Assembly: GCF_000619825.1 (NCBI RefSeq)
Contig: NZ_JHUW01000007.1
Span: 372,001-436,000 of the forward strand
Direction: 5' to 3'
Length of the DNA: 64,000 bases
DNA from: Prevotella sp. MA2016
GTDB taxonomy: Bacteria > Bacteroidota > Bacteroidia > Bacteroidales > Bacteroidaceae
Shown here: positions 44,540-52,815 of the stretch, piece after piece
Layout of the letters: every line of letters begins with the position of its first letter
Position numbering within the stretch: the first letter of the stretch is position 1
Position numbers and translations under genes: made by a program
The notes under the pieces: model-generated
Database searches by the model: none
What the model saw: the letters and a program-made list of their open reading frames with translations, nothing else
Told to the model about the DNA's origin: nothing

Positions 44540-45736
44540 ATGGAAACTCTCTTTAGGAAACATCGGATATTGATATCGCAAGTTAGTATGACTATTGTCC
44601 GCCAAATGATGCATACTGTCAAATGGGAGCGGCAATTAGTGTCAATCCGCGGTTCTCGTGGCGTTGGCAAGACGACACTGATGCGTCAGTATATTCGACA
44701 GAAGTATGGCATAAACGCAGGCGAGGCTCTCTATCTGGTGATGGACAGTATGTATTTTACTAATCATACTCTGCTTGAGGTGGCAGAACGTTTTCATTTG
44801 GTGGGAGGCAAACATTTGTTTCTGGATGAGGTGCACAAATATCCTACTTGGAGTAAGGAAGTGAAGGAGATTATCGACTTATGGCCCGACTTAAAAATTA
44901 CCTTTACTGGCTCGTCGCTGTTACAGATACTGAATGCTGACGCGGACTTGTCTCGTCGTGTACTCAACTATGATATGGCAGGGCTCTCATTCCGTGAATA
45001 TCTGCAATTCTACAAAGGCATTGAGTTGCCTTCCTATTCATTAGAGGAAATATTGAGTAATGCCGACTCCATCTGCCAGAAGGTCTGTGAGGCATGTCGT
45101 CCTCAGGCGCTTTTCGAGGATTATCTGCGAGTAGGATACTATCCTTTCTATGACGGAGATGATCAGGACTACTATAGCCGCATTGAAAATGTGGTCAGTT
45201 TTATCATCGATCAGGAAATGACTCAGTTTTGCGGGGTTGAACCTGCCTATACTCGTAAACTCAAGGCAATGCTTCTCTTTTTGGCCAATAATGTGCCATA
45301 CGATGTCAGCATCGCCAAACTCTCATCTTACCTTGAAATAAACAAAACCACCGTACTGAGTTACCTTGCCAGTATGCAGAAGGCAGAATTACTGAATTTG
45401 CTCTACACTGATAAAAAGTCAGTGACTAAGATGCAAAAACCTGATAAAGTTTATCTTCATAATCCTAACATGCACTATGCTTTGAGTTCGGAGGAGAAGA
45501 TAGGTACGATACGTGAGTGCTTTGTAGTAAATCAATTGTCAGCAAGTCATACCGTAGAATATGGTAAGACACAAGGTGATTTCAAAATAGACGGTAAGAT
45601 AATATTGGAGGTTGGTGGTAAGGATAAGACTTTCGACCAGATAGCAGATATACCCGACTCGTATGTCTTAGCAGACTCAATGGAGTTTCCTATTGGCAAG
45701 AAACTACCTATTTGGATAGTAGGATTCCTCTACTAA
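44540..45736 (+). CDS. AAA+ ATPase with DUF4143 domain
   Basis: A 398-residue protein of the widespread AAA_14/DUF4143 family. Walker A GSRGVGKTT (38-46) and Walker B LFLDEVHKYP (93-102) are intact, followed by FTGSSLL sensor-like residues. A C-terminal winged-helix and nuclease-like DUF4143 region completes it (SYLEINKTTVLSYLASMQKAELL, then FKIDGKIILEVGGKDK). The cellular role is unknown; proposals include DNA-related or toxin-antitoxin-like functions. It has no evident link to glycan synthesis and sits between two paralogous glycosyltransferase genes with its own promoter, so it is probably an insertion. Confidence 0.8.
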   Translation: METLFRKHRILISQVSMTIVRQMMHTVKWERQLVSIRGSRGVGKTTLMRQYIRQKYGINAGEALYLVMDSMYFTNHTLLEVAERFHLVGGKHLFLDEVHKYPTWSKEVKEIIDLWPDLKITFTGSSLLQILNADADLSRRVLNYDMAGLSFREYLQFYKGIELPSYSLEEILSNADSICQKVCEACRPQALFEDYLRVGYYPFYDGDDQDYYSRIENVVSFIIDQEMTQFCGVEPAYTRKLKAMLLFLANNVPYDVSIAKLSSYLEINKTTVLSYLASMQKAELLNLLYTDKKSVTKMQKPDKVYLHNPNMHYALSSEEKIGTIRECFVVNQLSASHTVEYGKTQGDFKIDGKIILEVGGKDKTFDQIADIPDSYVLADSMEFPIGKKLPIWIVGFLY

Positions 45737-45747
45737 AATAGAAACCT

Positions 45748-46683
45748 ATGGATTGCCCATTATTTAGTATTATCATTCCTCATAAAGACATACCGGATCT
45801 GCTGATGCGGTGCTTGAGGTCAATCCCTGTATCTGAGGATATACAGGTGATAGTAGTGGATGACAATAGTGCTGATGCTGATACATATTTGAAAAGATAT
45901 CCAGAACTGTCGCGCCCCTATCTGGAGTTCGTCAGAACGACAAAAGGAGGAGGGGCTGGCTATGCCAGGAATGTCGGGCAGGATCGGGCTAAAGGAAAAT
46001 GGCTGCTGTTTGCCGATGCGGATGACTTCTTTGTTGAAGATATGCATGACATCATCAGCTCATACGCTGATTCGGAAGCAGATGTCATATTCTTCAAGAA
46101 TAAGGCTGTTCTTTCAGATAATATAAACGTAGGATCAAATCGATCTTCTTGGATGAATAGAAAGATTGATCAGTGTTTGAAAGATGGTGATGAATGGCCT
46201 GTAAGATTTAAGTTGTTTGTTCCATGGGCCAAGATGGTAAAAAGGGATTTAGTTGTTAAATACAATATCCGATTTGACGAAGTTGCGTATTCTAATGATG
46301 TATATTTTTCTTTGCTTGTTGGTTATCATGCAGGAATCATCAAGGTTGCAAATATAGCCCTATATGTCGTGACTTTTCGTCCCAAATCATTAAGTGCAGA
46401 ATTTTGTACTAAGCCTGGAGAATTGAAAACAAGGGCAGAAGTGTTTTTCCGAGAAGAAAAATTCTTGATTAGGCATAATATCTGTAGAGTTAGGTCTATG
46501 AGAAAATATTTATTGATAATGTTGAAGAGAGACCATTCTTTATTCAAATATTACTTTTACCAGTTAGATGAATTATATCCATCAAAACTATTGGCATTGC
46601 ATGATATAGGAAAAGGGACATCTCTGCTTACCAAGATCAAGTTGTATTTATATTCATTGCTGATATGGGCAAGGGACTTGTGA
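45748..46683 (+). CDS. GT2 family glycosyltransferase (copy B)
   Basis: A 311-residue paralogue of the gene at 43429 (FSIIIPHKDIPDLLMRCLRS, GGGAGYARNVGQDRAKGKWLLFADADDF). Residues 1-105 differ at only about one in five positions or fewer, while residues 110-311 share only scattered motifs (DEWP, MVKRD, IRFDEV, LYPSKL). The pattern suggests a duplication followed by selection or recombination on the acceptor half. Twelve bases separate it from the ATPase gene stop. Confidence 0.85.
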   Translation: MDCPLFSIIIPHKDIPDLLMRCLRSIPVSEDIQVIVVDDNSADADTYLKRYPELSRPYLEFVRTTKGGGAGYARNVGQDRAKGKWLLFADADDFFVEDMHDIISSYADSEADVIFFKNKAVLSDNINVGSNRSSWMNRKIDQCLKDGDEWPVRFKLFVPWAKMVKRDLVVKYNIRFDEVAYSNDVYFSLLVGYHAGIIKVANIALYVVTFRPKSLSAEFCTKPGELKTRAEVFFREEKFLIRHNICRVRSMRKYLLIMLKRDHSLFKYYFYQLDELYPSKLLALHDIGKGTSLLTKIKLYLYSLLIWARDL

Positions 46684-46716
46684 GTATCTGTTGAAGTAAA
46701 GTTATATAAGCGTAAG

Positions 46717-47703
46717 ATGGAAAACGAACTCCTTCACCCGTTTGTCAGCATCATCGTGCCTGTATATAATACGGCGGAATACGTGGAAGAATGTATTCAG
46801 TCCATCCTGTCGCAGACCTACGAGAATATAGAACTGATTCTTGTGAATGATGGCAGTACGGACGGCTCTGGTGAAATCTGCAAGAAGTATGAACATTTGC
46901 CTCTTGTTCGATATATAGAAATAGAGAACGCAGGTGTTGTAGTTGCAAGGAAACGAGGTGTAGAGGATGCACGTGGCGAATGGATAATGTTTGTAGATTC
47001 TGATGACTATTTACTAAAAGATTGTGTTTTAGAGTTACTATCAATCTCTGAAGGTGTTGATATTGTTATAGGATGCCATACGAGAAGCAAACAACTGATA
47101 GATGCTTTTGATTATTATGATAGAGAAGACTATCTATTCATGCTTACTTGTCGTCGATTTCCAACATATCCTTGGGCTAAACTCTTCAGTGCAGATCTGA
47201 TTAGAAAATGTCAGCTGGCATTTGCATATAACTATCCCGTAAAGGAGGATTTCCTTATGAATTTAGCATTAGCGAGAACTAATGAGAAAAAAGTTGCCGT
47301 ATGGAGGAAACCTGTTTATTTTTACCGCATTCGTATAGACTCAGCCACTCGCAGTCACAATTTTGACCTTGATTCTTATTATGACTTCTGTAATCTTGTA
47401 GATTCTATTGTTGCAGATAGCTTGTCTGAAGAAAAGGAGAAACGGGCTAAGATAGAGGTTCGTATGGATTATTATAATGATTACCTTAAACGTAATGATT
47501 ATGAAGGGAATAAGCGACATCCCTTTGTAAAGGAGATAATTCGCCTTATTAACGAAGATGGAGTCATTCGCCTTTCTGACAGGCTATTATTATCAGTATC
47601 TAACAAGAGATCAATTAAAATGTGCCTCTTCTTGAACAAGTTTATCACTAGGATTGAAAATCCTTCAATAATTATAAAGGATTTCAGTCGATTACATATA
47701 TAA
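46717..47703 (+). CDS. GT2 family glycosyltransferase
   Basis: A 328-residue GT-A fold enzyme (FVSIIVPVYNTAEYVEECIQSIL, VNDGSTDGSGEICKKY, WIMFVDSDDYLL with the DSD metal motif). The C-terminal half contains YPWAKLFSADLI and PVKEDFLMNLAL, typical of capsule glycosyltransferases of the EpsJ/WcaA kind. It starts 33 bases after the previous gene. Base composition from here to about 48770 is distinctly A/T-rich compared with the housekeeping region, as expected for exchanged surface-glycan genes. Confidence 0.83.
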   Translation: MENELLHPFVSIIVPVYNTAEYVEECIQSILSQTYENIELILVNDGSTDGSGEICKKYEHLPLVRYIEIENAGVVVARKRGVEDARGEWIMFVDSDDYLLKDCVLELLSISEGVDIVIGCHTRSKQLIDAFDYYDREDYLFMLTCRRFPTYPWAKLFSADLIRKCQLAFAYNYPVKEDFLMNLALARTNEKKVAVWRKPVYFYRIRIDSATRSHNFDLDSYYDFCNLVDSIVADSLSEEKEKRAKIEVRMDYYNDYLKRNDYEGNKRHPFVKEIIRLINEDGVIRLSDRLLLSVSNKRSIKMCLFLNKFITRIENPSIIIKDFSRLHI

Positions 47704-47757
47704 TTAAACCAGATAAGGATAAGAGAATGGATTTGAATTTGGAATGGTACATAAATC

Positions 47758-48765
47758 ATGGATAAGATTATGAAAACAAAAATAGTATACGCTGTCAGTA
47801 GTGATGAACAGGATATTTATTTAGAACAGACCGTTCTATCTGTATTCTCTTTGAAGCGACATAATCCAGATGCCGTTGTGGAATTCGTCGTAGATGAAAG
47901 GACAGACAAGACGATAGTCGGGAAGCGTGAATTGATTTTGCAATATGTCAATAAAAAGATCGTGGTGGAAGTTCCAGAATCGTATGATAAGAAACAAACT
48001 TCCAGATTCCTAAAAACCAATTTACGTCAGTATATAGATGGAGATTTTCTGTTTATTGACTCAGATACAGTTATTGCAGATAGTCTCGCTGATATTGATT
48101 CTTTTGATGGTGACATTGGGGCAGTAATAAATGAGCATGTACCAATTAGTTTGTACTTTGATAATTATGGGAAAAGTGTTAGGAGATATGCAAAAGAAGA
48201 AGGTTGGCAATGTAATGATACCCTTCCTTATTTTAATAGTGGTGTTATGTTCGTTAGGGATTCGGAAATGAGTCGGCATTTTTATAAAGATTGGCATAAT
48301 GCATGGTTATATAATATATGTAAGTTTGGAAGACATTATGATCAACCACCTTTGGCTTTAGTAAATGAAAAAAATAACTATGTTGTTACTGAACTTCCCG
48401 CAATTTGGAATTGCCAAATATTGAGATATGGCTTACCGTATTTACATCAAGCTAAGATAATTCATTATTTTGCTGCCATGTATAACAAAGATACAATCAT
48501 CTATGCTTTTCGTAAAAAGGCAATTTATGAGGACATCAAAAATAAAGGATATTTGTCAACCGATTTAATCAAACTCATTGATAGAGCGAAAACAGCTTTC
48601 GATAATCCAACTCGACTTTGTACAAAAGAGGAACTAAATGTCCTTTCTGGTGAAATGGCTATGGCTTGTCTGTATCACCCTATAATACTTAATACGCTTA
48701 ATTCATTGTTTAGATTGCTTAGCAGGGTACATGGTTGGTTTATAAGGCCATTTCGAAAGAATTAG
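47758..48765 (+). CDS. GT8-like glycosyltransferase
   Basis: A 335-residue protein with a nucleotide-sugar-binding start (TKIVYAVSSDEQDIYLEQTVLSVFSL) and the DxD metal motif in FLFIDSDTVI (DSD at 101-103). YFNSGVMFVRDS follows, a pattern seen in GT8 galactosyl- or glucosyltransferases and relatives. Acceptor and donor are unknown. Met5 (47770) is an alternative start. The 88 bases after it hold a few short frames but no recognisable gene. Confidence 0.7.
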   Translation: MDKIMKTKIVYAVSSDEQDIYLEQTVLSVFSLKRHNPDAVVEFVVDERTDKTIVGKRELILQYVNKKIVVEVPESYDKKQTSRFLKTNLRQYIDGDFLFIDSDTVIADSLADIDSFDGDIGAVINEHVPISLYFDNYGKSVRRYAKEEGWQCNDTLPYFNSGVMFVRDSEMSRHFYKDWHNAWLYNICKFGRHYDQPPLALVNEKNNYVVTELPAIWNCQILRYGLPYLHQAKIIHYFAAMYNKDTIIYAFRKKAIYEDIKNKGYLSTDLIKLIDRAKTAFDNPTRLCTKEELNVLSGEMAMACLYHPIILNTLNSLFRLLSRVHGWFIRPFRKN

Positions 48766-48858
48766 TCATTGTTTTTTCCCTTCGGCGGTGGTAAGAGAGA
48801 CTGGGCATCCATCGAAAAGTATGCATGATATAAAGAAACTTTTTAAAAAGCATTGAAG

Positions 48859-50100
48859 ATGAATATGAAACAGAGAATATGGAAGATTACAAGGCCAGTA
48901 CTGAGACCTGTGGGAGCAGTGACAATAGTTTGTTTGTTCTACCTGTTGCGCATATTCCCGATAAAGAAGAATAAAGTCTTGGTTTGTGTTTCAGCTGGCA
49001 GGCGCTATGATGACAACCAGAAGTTTATCATGGAAGAGCTTCATAAGCTCATTCCTGATTTGGATATCGTCTGGGTGAAGGATCCCAAATATGAATACGA
49101 ACTGCCAACATGGATGCGACCAGTTAAATGGCGCAGTTGGCATTGGCTGTATGAGTATGCGACGGCTAAGATCTGGACGAACAACCGCTGCGAACCTGAT
49201 TACTTTGTGAAGCGAAAGGGACAGTTATACGTGGAAACATGGCATGGTGGACTGGGCATCAAGAAAGTGTCAGGCGATATCATAGGCGAATATGCTGCAG
49301 GCATAACAAAGACACTCTTCCAGAAGAATGCATCGGATATGGCAGATGTGTATATTTCGAATTCTGACCATCTATCGATTATCTATCGCAGGGCGTTCAA
49401 ATATCATGGGCCAATCTGGAAATGCGGCTATCCGAAGAACGATATGCTGGTGCAGAACAATCCTGAGGAAGGTATGAAGGCTCGTAAGGACTTAGGCATT
49501 CCTTCTGATCATAAAGTGTTGCTCTATGCGCCTACATGGCGACTTCGTTTTACTCAGGAACAGCACATCGACATGAATGTATATGATCTGGATATGGATC
49601 GTTTGAAAAAAACGCTGACGAATAAATTTGGTGGCGAGTGGACGATGCTGATCAGATTCCACCCATCGCTACGCCTCTATGCCAAAGGCTATCAAGAAGC
49701 TCATCCAGATGTGAAGGACGTGACAGACTATCAGGACATGCAGCGGCTACTGATGGCGACAGATGTGATGATTAGTGACTATTCGAGCTGTATCTTCGAT
49801 GCTGCCCTAAGAAGGATTCCCTGTTTTACGTATGCTACAGACTTCGAGCAGTATAAGTATGAAGAGCGTGGCGTGTACTATGAAATGGAGGAACTACCGT
49901 TCCCATACGCCAAGAACAACGACGAACTAGAACAGAACGTAAAGGTTTTCGAGATGGAGGACTATCTGAAGAAGTGGGATGCCTTTACGGTGAGGATGGG
50001 ACTTAACGAGACTGGCCATGCGGCAAGGGACATCGCACAGAAGATGGCAGACTACCTTGATGGCAAAAAGGTGGAATGGCAAAATGATTATCCAATATAA
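48859..50100 (+). CDS. TagF-like CDP-glycerol glycerophosphotransferase family protein
   Basis: A 413-residue single-domain member of the TagB/TagF family, which moves alditol phosphates from CDP-alditols to a growing polymer. Visible motifs are the membrane-associating N-terminus (VTIVCLFYLLRIFPIKKNKVL), ETWHGGLGIKK (His129), SNSDHLS, CGYPKNDML, YAPTWR and DYSSCIFDAALRRIPCF, all in order. A TTG at 48853 is in frame, but the ATG at 48859 is the better start. The neighbouring cytidylyltransferase and epimerase genes suggest that the donor is made locally. Confidence 0.82.
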   Translation: MNMKQRIWKITRPVLRPVGAVTIVCLFYLLRIFPIKKNKVLVCVSAGRRYDDNQKFIMEELHKLIPDLDIVWVKDPKYEYELPTWMRPVKWRSWHWLYEYATAKIWTNNRCEPDYFVKRKGQLYVETWHGGLGIKKVSGDIIGEYAAGITKTLFQKNASDMADVYISNSDHLSIIYRRAFKYHGPIWKCGYPKNDMLVQNNPEEGMKARKDLGIPSDHKVLLYAPTWRLRFTQEQHIDMNVYDLDMDRLKKTLTNKFGGEWTMLIRFHPSLRLYAKGYQEAHPDVKDVTDYQDMQRLLMATDVMISDYSSCIFDAALRRIPCFTYATDFEQYKYEERGVYYEMEELPFPYAKNNDELEQNVKVFEMEDYLKKWDAFTVRMGLNETGHAARDIAQKMADYLDGKKVEWQNDYPI

Positions 50101-50113
50101 AAACCAAATAGTT

Positions 50114-50830
50114 ATGAACATAGCTGTGATTTTTGCAGGAGGGCGAGGGGACAGACTCCATAGTCATAGTCGGCCCAAGCAGTTTTTTGAGTTTCGAGGG
50201 AAACCTATCGTGGTCTATACCATCGAGGTGTTTCAGCATATCCAGGAAGTTGATGCCATCGTGGTGGCTTGTCTCGAAGACTGGATACCTTATCTGCGTC
50301 GTCAGGTGGAAAAATATGATCTAAATAAAGTCATAGATATCGTACCTGGTGGCAGGAAAGGACAGGGCTCCATCTACAATGGACTCGTATGTGCCAAGCA
50401 ACATTTCCCAGAAAACTCATTAGTGCTGATACACGACGGTGTGCGCCCCTTGGCGATGGAGAAGACCATTATTGAATGTATTGAAGTAGCCAAGGAGAAA
50501 GGGAATAGTATCGTTTGTGTACCTGCGATGGAGACTATCGTCATGAAGAAAGCTGATGGTTCGCTGGAGGTGCCAGACCGAGACTCAGTTCTGATGGTCA
50601 GAGCGCCCCAATGTTTTGTGCTGAAAGATGTGATGGAGGCTCATCAGAAGGCATTAGCAGAGGGGAAACATGATTTTGTGGATACTTGTTCGATGATGAA
50701 CCATTATGGTTATGAGTTGCATACGATTATAGGGACAGCTGAGAATATCAAGATTACGACACCTGCTGACTACTTTATGTTCAAGGCCATCATTGAAGCG
50801 AGGGAAGAAAGTGCTGTATTTGGGTTTTAA
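50114..50830 (+). CDS. IspD/TarI-family cytidylyltransferase
   Basis: A 238-residue nucleotidyltransferase with the CTP-binding motif VIFAGGRGDRLHSHSRPKQFFEF and the later HDGVRPL and VRAPQCF segments. The family includes IspD (isoprenoid pathway) and TarI/Bcs1 (CDP-ribitol synthesis). Its position between a TagF-like transferase and an NAD-dependent epimerase/reductase favours making a CDP-alditol for the polymer. The start is the ATG at 50114, 13 bases after the previous stop. Confidence 0.8.
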   Translation: MNIAVIFAGGRGDRLHSHSRPKQFFEFRGKPIVVYTIEVFQHIQEVDAIVVACLEDWIPYLRRQVEKYDLNKVIDIVPGGRKGQGSIYNGLVCAKQHFPENSLVLIHDGVRPLAMEKTIIECIEVAKEKGNSIVCVPAMETIVMKKADGSLEVPDRDSVLMVRAPQCFVLKDVMEAHQKALAEGKHDFVDTCSMMNHYGYELHTIIGTAENIKITTPADYFMFKAIIEAREESAVFGF

Positions 50831-50843
50831 GTATGCTACCACT

Positions 50844-51902
50844 ATGAACAAGGATATTATCCAAGAGGATTTACAGAGGATGAGTGAGGCCAATCTGCCT
50901 TGGCGAGAACTTGACGGAAAGACCGTCTTCGTTACTGGAGCTACAGGTATGCTGGCCTCGTATGTCACCTGGCTGTTGCTCTATCTGCATGAGCATGCAG
51001 GCATCAACGTCTCTGTAGTGGCACTTTGCAGGAATCGCCAGAAAGCAGAACAATATTTTGGCTCGTATGTAGGGAAGTCTTATTTCCGTCTGCTGATACA
51101 GGATGTATGCAATCCTATCGCCTATGAGGGACAGGTGGACTATGTATTCCATCTGGCAGGGAACGCCAGTCCTCATTTTATTAATACGGATCCTGTTGGT
51201 ATTATGAAGTGTAATCTGCAGGGGACTATCAATGTGCTGGAACTGGCTCGGCATCATGACGTTAAACGGGTTTTGTTTGCATCGACACGAGAAGTTTATG
51301 GAAAGAATGAGGATGCAGAGCAGCTCAATGAGTCGGCTTTTGGCACTCTCGATCCTTTGGACGACAGGTCGTGCTATCCTGAAAGCAAGCGGGCTGCAGA
51401 ATCGCTTCTGAAGAGTTATGCTCTGCAATATGGTGTACTGTTTAATACCGTTAGAATTGCCCATTCTTATGGACCAACTATGAATCTGGAGAATGACGGG
51501 CGAGTGATGGCAGATTTGATTTCAGACGTGGTAGCTGGCAGAAGCATTGTACTGAAAAGTACTGGCACCGCTGTTCGCGCTTTCCTTTATGTAACCGATG
51601 CCGTTATAGGAATGTTTACGGTACTCTTCCTTGGTGAACCATCAACGGCCTATAATCTTGCCAACGAAACAGAGCCGATCTCCATCAAGGATTTAGCTCT
51701 TTTGCTAACCTCATTCAGGAAAGACATCGACTTGAAATTAGTTTATGATACGCGGCAGCAAGACAATACTAAGGGTTACTGCACCTATAAACGAATTGCC
51801 CTTGATACCAGAAAATCAGAGGCTCTAGGATGGAGCCCCCATATAAGTCTTAAGGAAGGGTTAACCCGTACTTTTATAAAAACGCAAATCGGTATTTTGT
51901 GA
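50844..51902 (+). CDS. NAD-dependent epimerase/dehydratase family protein
   Basis: A 352-residue short-chain dehydrogenase (extended type): NAD-binding TGATGMLASY (31-40), catalytic Tyr/Lys in SCYPESKRAAE, and a DVTDAV-like RAFLYVTDAVIGMF region. It may reduce or epimerise a sugar used with the adjacent cytidylyltransferase; a TarJ-like reductase role is possible but TarJ belongs to another family. The frame can extend to 50793, overlapping the previous gene, but ATG 50844 fits the fold. It is the last gene of the first polysaccharide locus. Confidence 0.78.
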   Translation: MNKDIIQEDLQRMSEANLPWRELDGKTVFVTGATGMLASYVTWLLLYLHEHAGINVSVVALCRNRQKAEQYFGSYVGKSYFRLLIQDVCNPIAYEGQVDYVFHLAGNASPHFINTDPVGIMKCNLQGTINVLELARHHDVKRVLFASTREVYGKNEDAEQLNESAFGTLDPLDDRSCYPESKRAAESLLKSYALQYGVLFNTVRIAHSYGPTMNLENDGRVMADLISDVVAGRSIVLKSTGTAVRAFLYVTDAVIGMFTVLFLGEPSTAYNLANETEPISIKDLALLLTSFRKDIDLKLVYDTRQQDNTKGYCTYKRIALDTRKSEALGWSPHISLKEGLTRTFIKTQIGIL

Positions 51903-52012
51903 GTTTCTTGACGAACGTAAAATGTACTTACCTTGAGGAAATTGTCGATGTTGTCTTGCCATATTCAAATAATTCGATTTCCTCACCTAATTCCCTGTTG
52001 TTCTTAATAAAA

Positions 52013-52048
52013 CCGCCCGGGAGTCCTCATACTGTGGCTACCGGGCGG
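52013..52048. terminator. GC-rich bidirectional terminator between the two polysaccharide loci
   Basis: CCGCCCGG (52013-52020) and CCGGGCGG (52041-52048) form an 8-bp perfect stem with a 20-base loop. CTTTT follows on the plus strand and TTTTATT on the minus strand. It can end the first locus and the LytTR remnant that faces it. Confidence 0.65.
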
Positions 52049-52066
52049 CTTTTCTGTGTCTTAATG

Positions 52067-52261
52067 TCACTGCTGTTTAGCCTTAATGAACACACCTTCC
52101 ATACGCTGGCGGTAGTCGCCAGTGGCATACAGCGGTTTTTTGCCAATGTTGTAGCAATTCTTGGGCAAGCCAAGCGGCAAAGCCGAGCGCCTCTCAAATC
52201 CGTCAATGCAATCCAGATTGACAATCTCCGACCTGTTGATGCGCACAAAGTTCTCTTCAGA
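52067..52261 (-). pseudogene. fragment of a LytTR DNA-binding domain protein
   Basis: A 64-codon minus-strand frame with no start codon after its upstream stop. It reads ENFVRINRSEIVNLDCIDGF, which matches the FVRxHRSxIVN core of LytTR domains, then continues to a normal-looking stop beside the GC-rich terminator. The N-terminal half of the domain and any receiver domain are absent. LytTR regulators control surface and quorum functions in many bacteria. The fragment is probably left from a rearrangement at the boundary of the two loci. Confidence 0.55.
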
Positions 52262-52304
52262 TCATCTTTTTTCATTAAATCGCACGATATTTCGGTAAAA
52301 TTTG

Positions 52305-52312
52305 TAACTTTG
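52305..52312 (+). promoter_or_regulatory. -7 promoter box of the Wzx/Wzy polysaccharide locus
   Basis: TAACTTTG, matching TAnnTTTG. A leader of about 115-135 bases follows before pqqD and contains an inverted repeat (ATGGCA at 52340-52345, TGCCAT at 52361-52366, 15-base loop). UpxY-controlled operons have leaders where the antiterminator loads onto RNA polymerase, which fits. Confidence 0.55.
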
Positions 52313-52446
52313 CAGCCGTAAAAGTTTAAGCGACGATGATGGCAAACAAGAATCTGAAATGCCATACAAAGAAATTAGAAGATATATACTTAGTAAATTA
52401 GTAAATAAGATAAAAAAGACGATTATGGAGAATAAAGAAAAACTTT

Positions 52447-52698
52447 GTGCTGCGCGACGTAGTCGGCAAGAAAGCGATCTTTTGTGTAGGTATCAAAGCC
52501 ATCGACTTTCGCAAGATAATAACTTTGAACGAAAGTGGCGAGTGGGTGTGGCAAGAAGCTATGGCGCAGGGTAACTTCACAGCGGAATCCCTGACAGCCA
52601 GAGTCTGTGAGGAATACGACGTGACAGCCGAAGTGGCCCAATCTTATGTGACGGACTTCCTCGAACAGTTGGACAAAGAAGGAATGATAGAAAAGTAG
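52447..52698 (+). CDS. PqqD-family protein (start region disrupted)
   Basis: An 83-residue protein from a GTG codon (VLRDVVGKKAIFCVGIKAIDFRKI, then TLNESGEWVWQ). PqqD proteins bind precursor peptides for modifying enzymes (RRE fold), but related copies stand alone in Bacteroidota glycan loci. The reading frame upstream gives RIKKNFVLRDVV, the expected N-terminus, but its ATG (52425) is one base out of frame (ATG-G-AGA-ATA-AAG). Either one extra base disrupted the start, or translation begins at GTG and lacks about seven residues. It is followed 118 bases later by upxY. Confidence 0.7.
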   Translation: MLRDVVGKKAIFCVGIKAIDFRKIITLNESGEWVWQEAMAQGNFTAESLTARVCEEYDVTAEVAQSYVTDFLEQLDKEGMIEK

Positions 52699-52815
52699 AA
52701 ACAGATATCGGGCAGGTAGTGCCCTGGCTGGTGGTCTATTTGCAACTAAAAGACAGGTCTTGTTATTTTTTGGAGCTTGAGCAGGAATCATAGAACAACT
52801 GAAAATCAGAGTGAT
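52699..52815 (+). other. pqqD-upxY spacer with possible attenuator
   Basis: The spacer holds GGGCA-GGTAG-TGCCC (a 5-bp hairpin) and, 35 bases on, AAGACAGGTCTTGTTATTTTTT, a small inverted repeat followed by a T run. The stems are short; an attenuation site upstream of the antiterminator gene is possible but unproven. Confidence 0.3.

Noticed and set aside
48766-48858. short frames between the GT8-like and TagF-like genes (for example MHDIKKLFKKH)
   Set aside because: Too short and without recognisable similarity; they might be remnants of a lost gene but cannot be supported.
51899-52321. 140-codon plus-strand frame downstream of the epimerase gene
   Set aside because: It runs through the GC-rich terminator and opposite the LytTR fragment, and includes the start of the next promoter; no domain seen.
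52425-52574. frame starting at ATG 52425 (MENKEKLCAARRSRQ)
   Set aside because: Its codons are an off-frame reading of the PqqD-like gene; only the PqqD frame gives a known fold.
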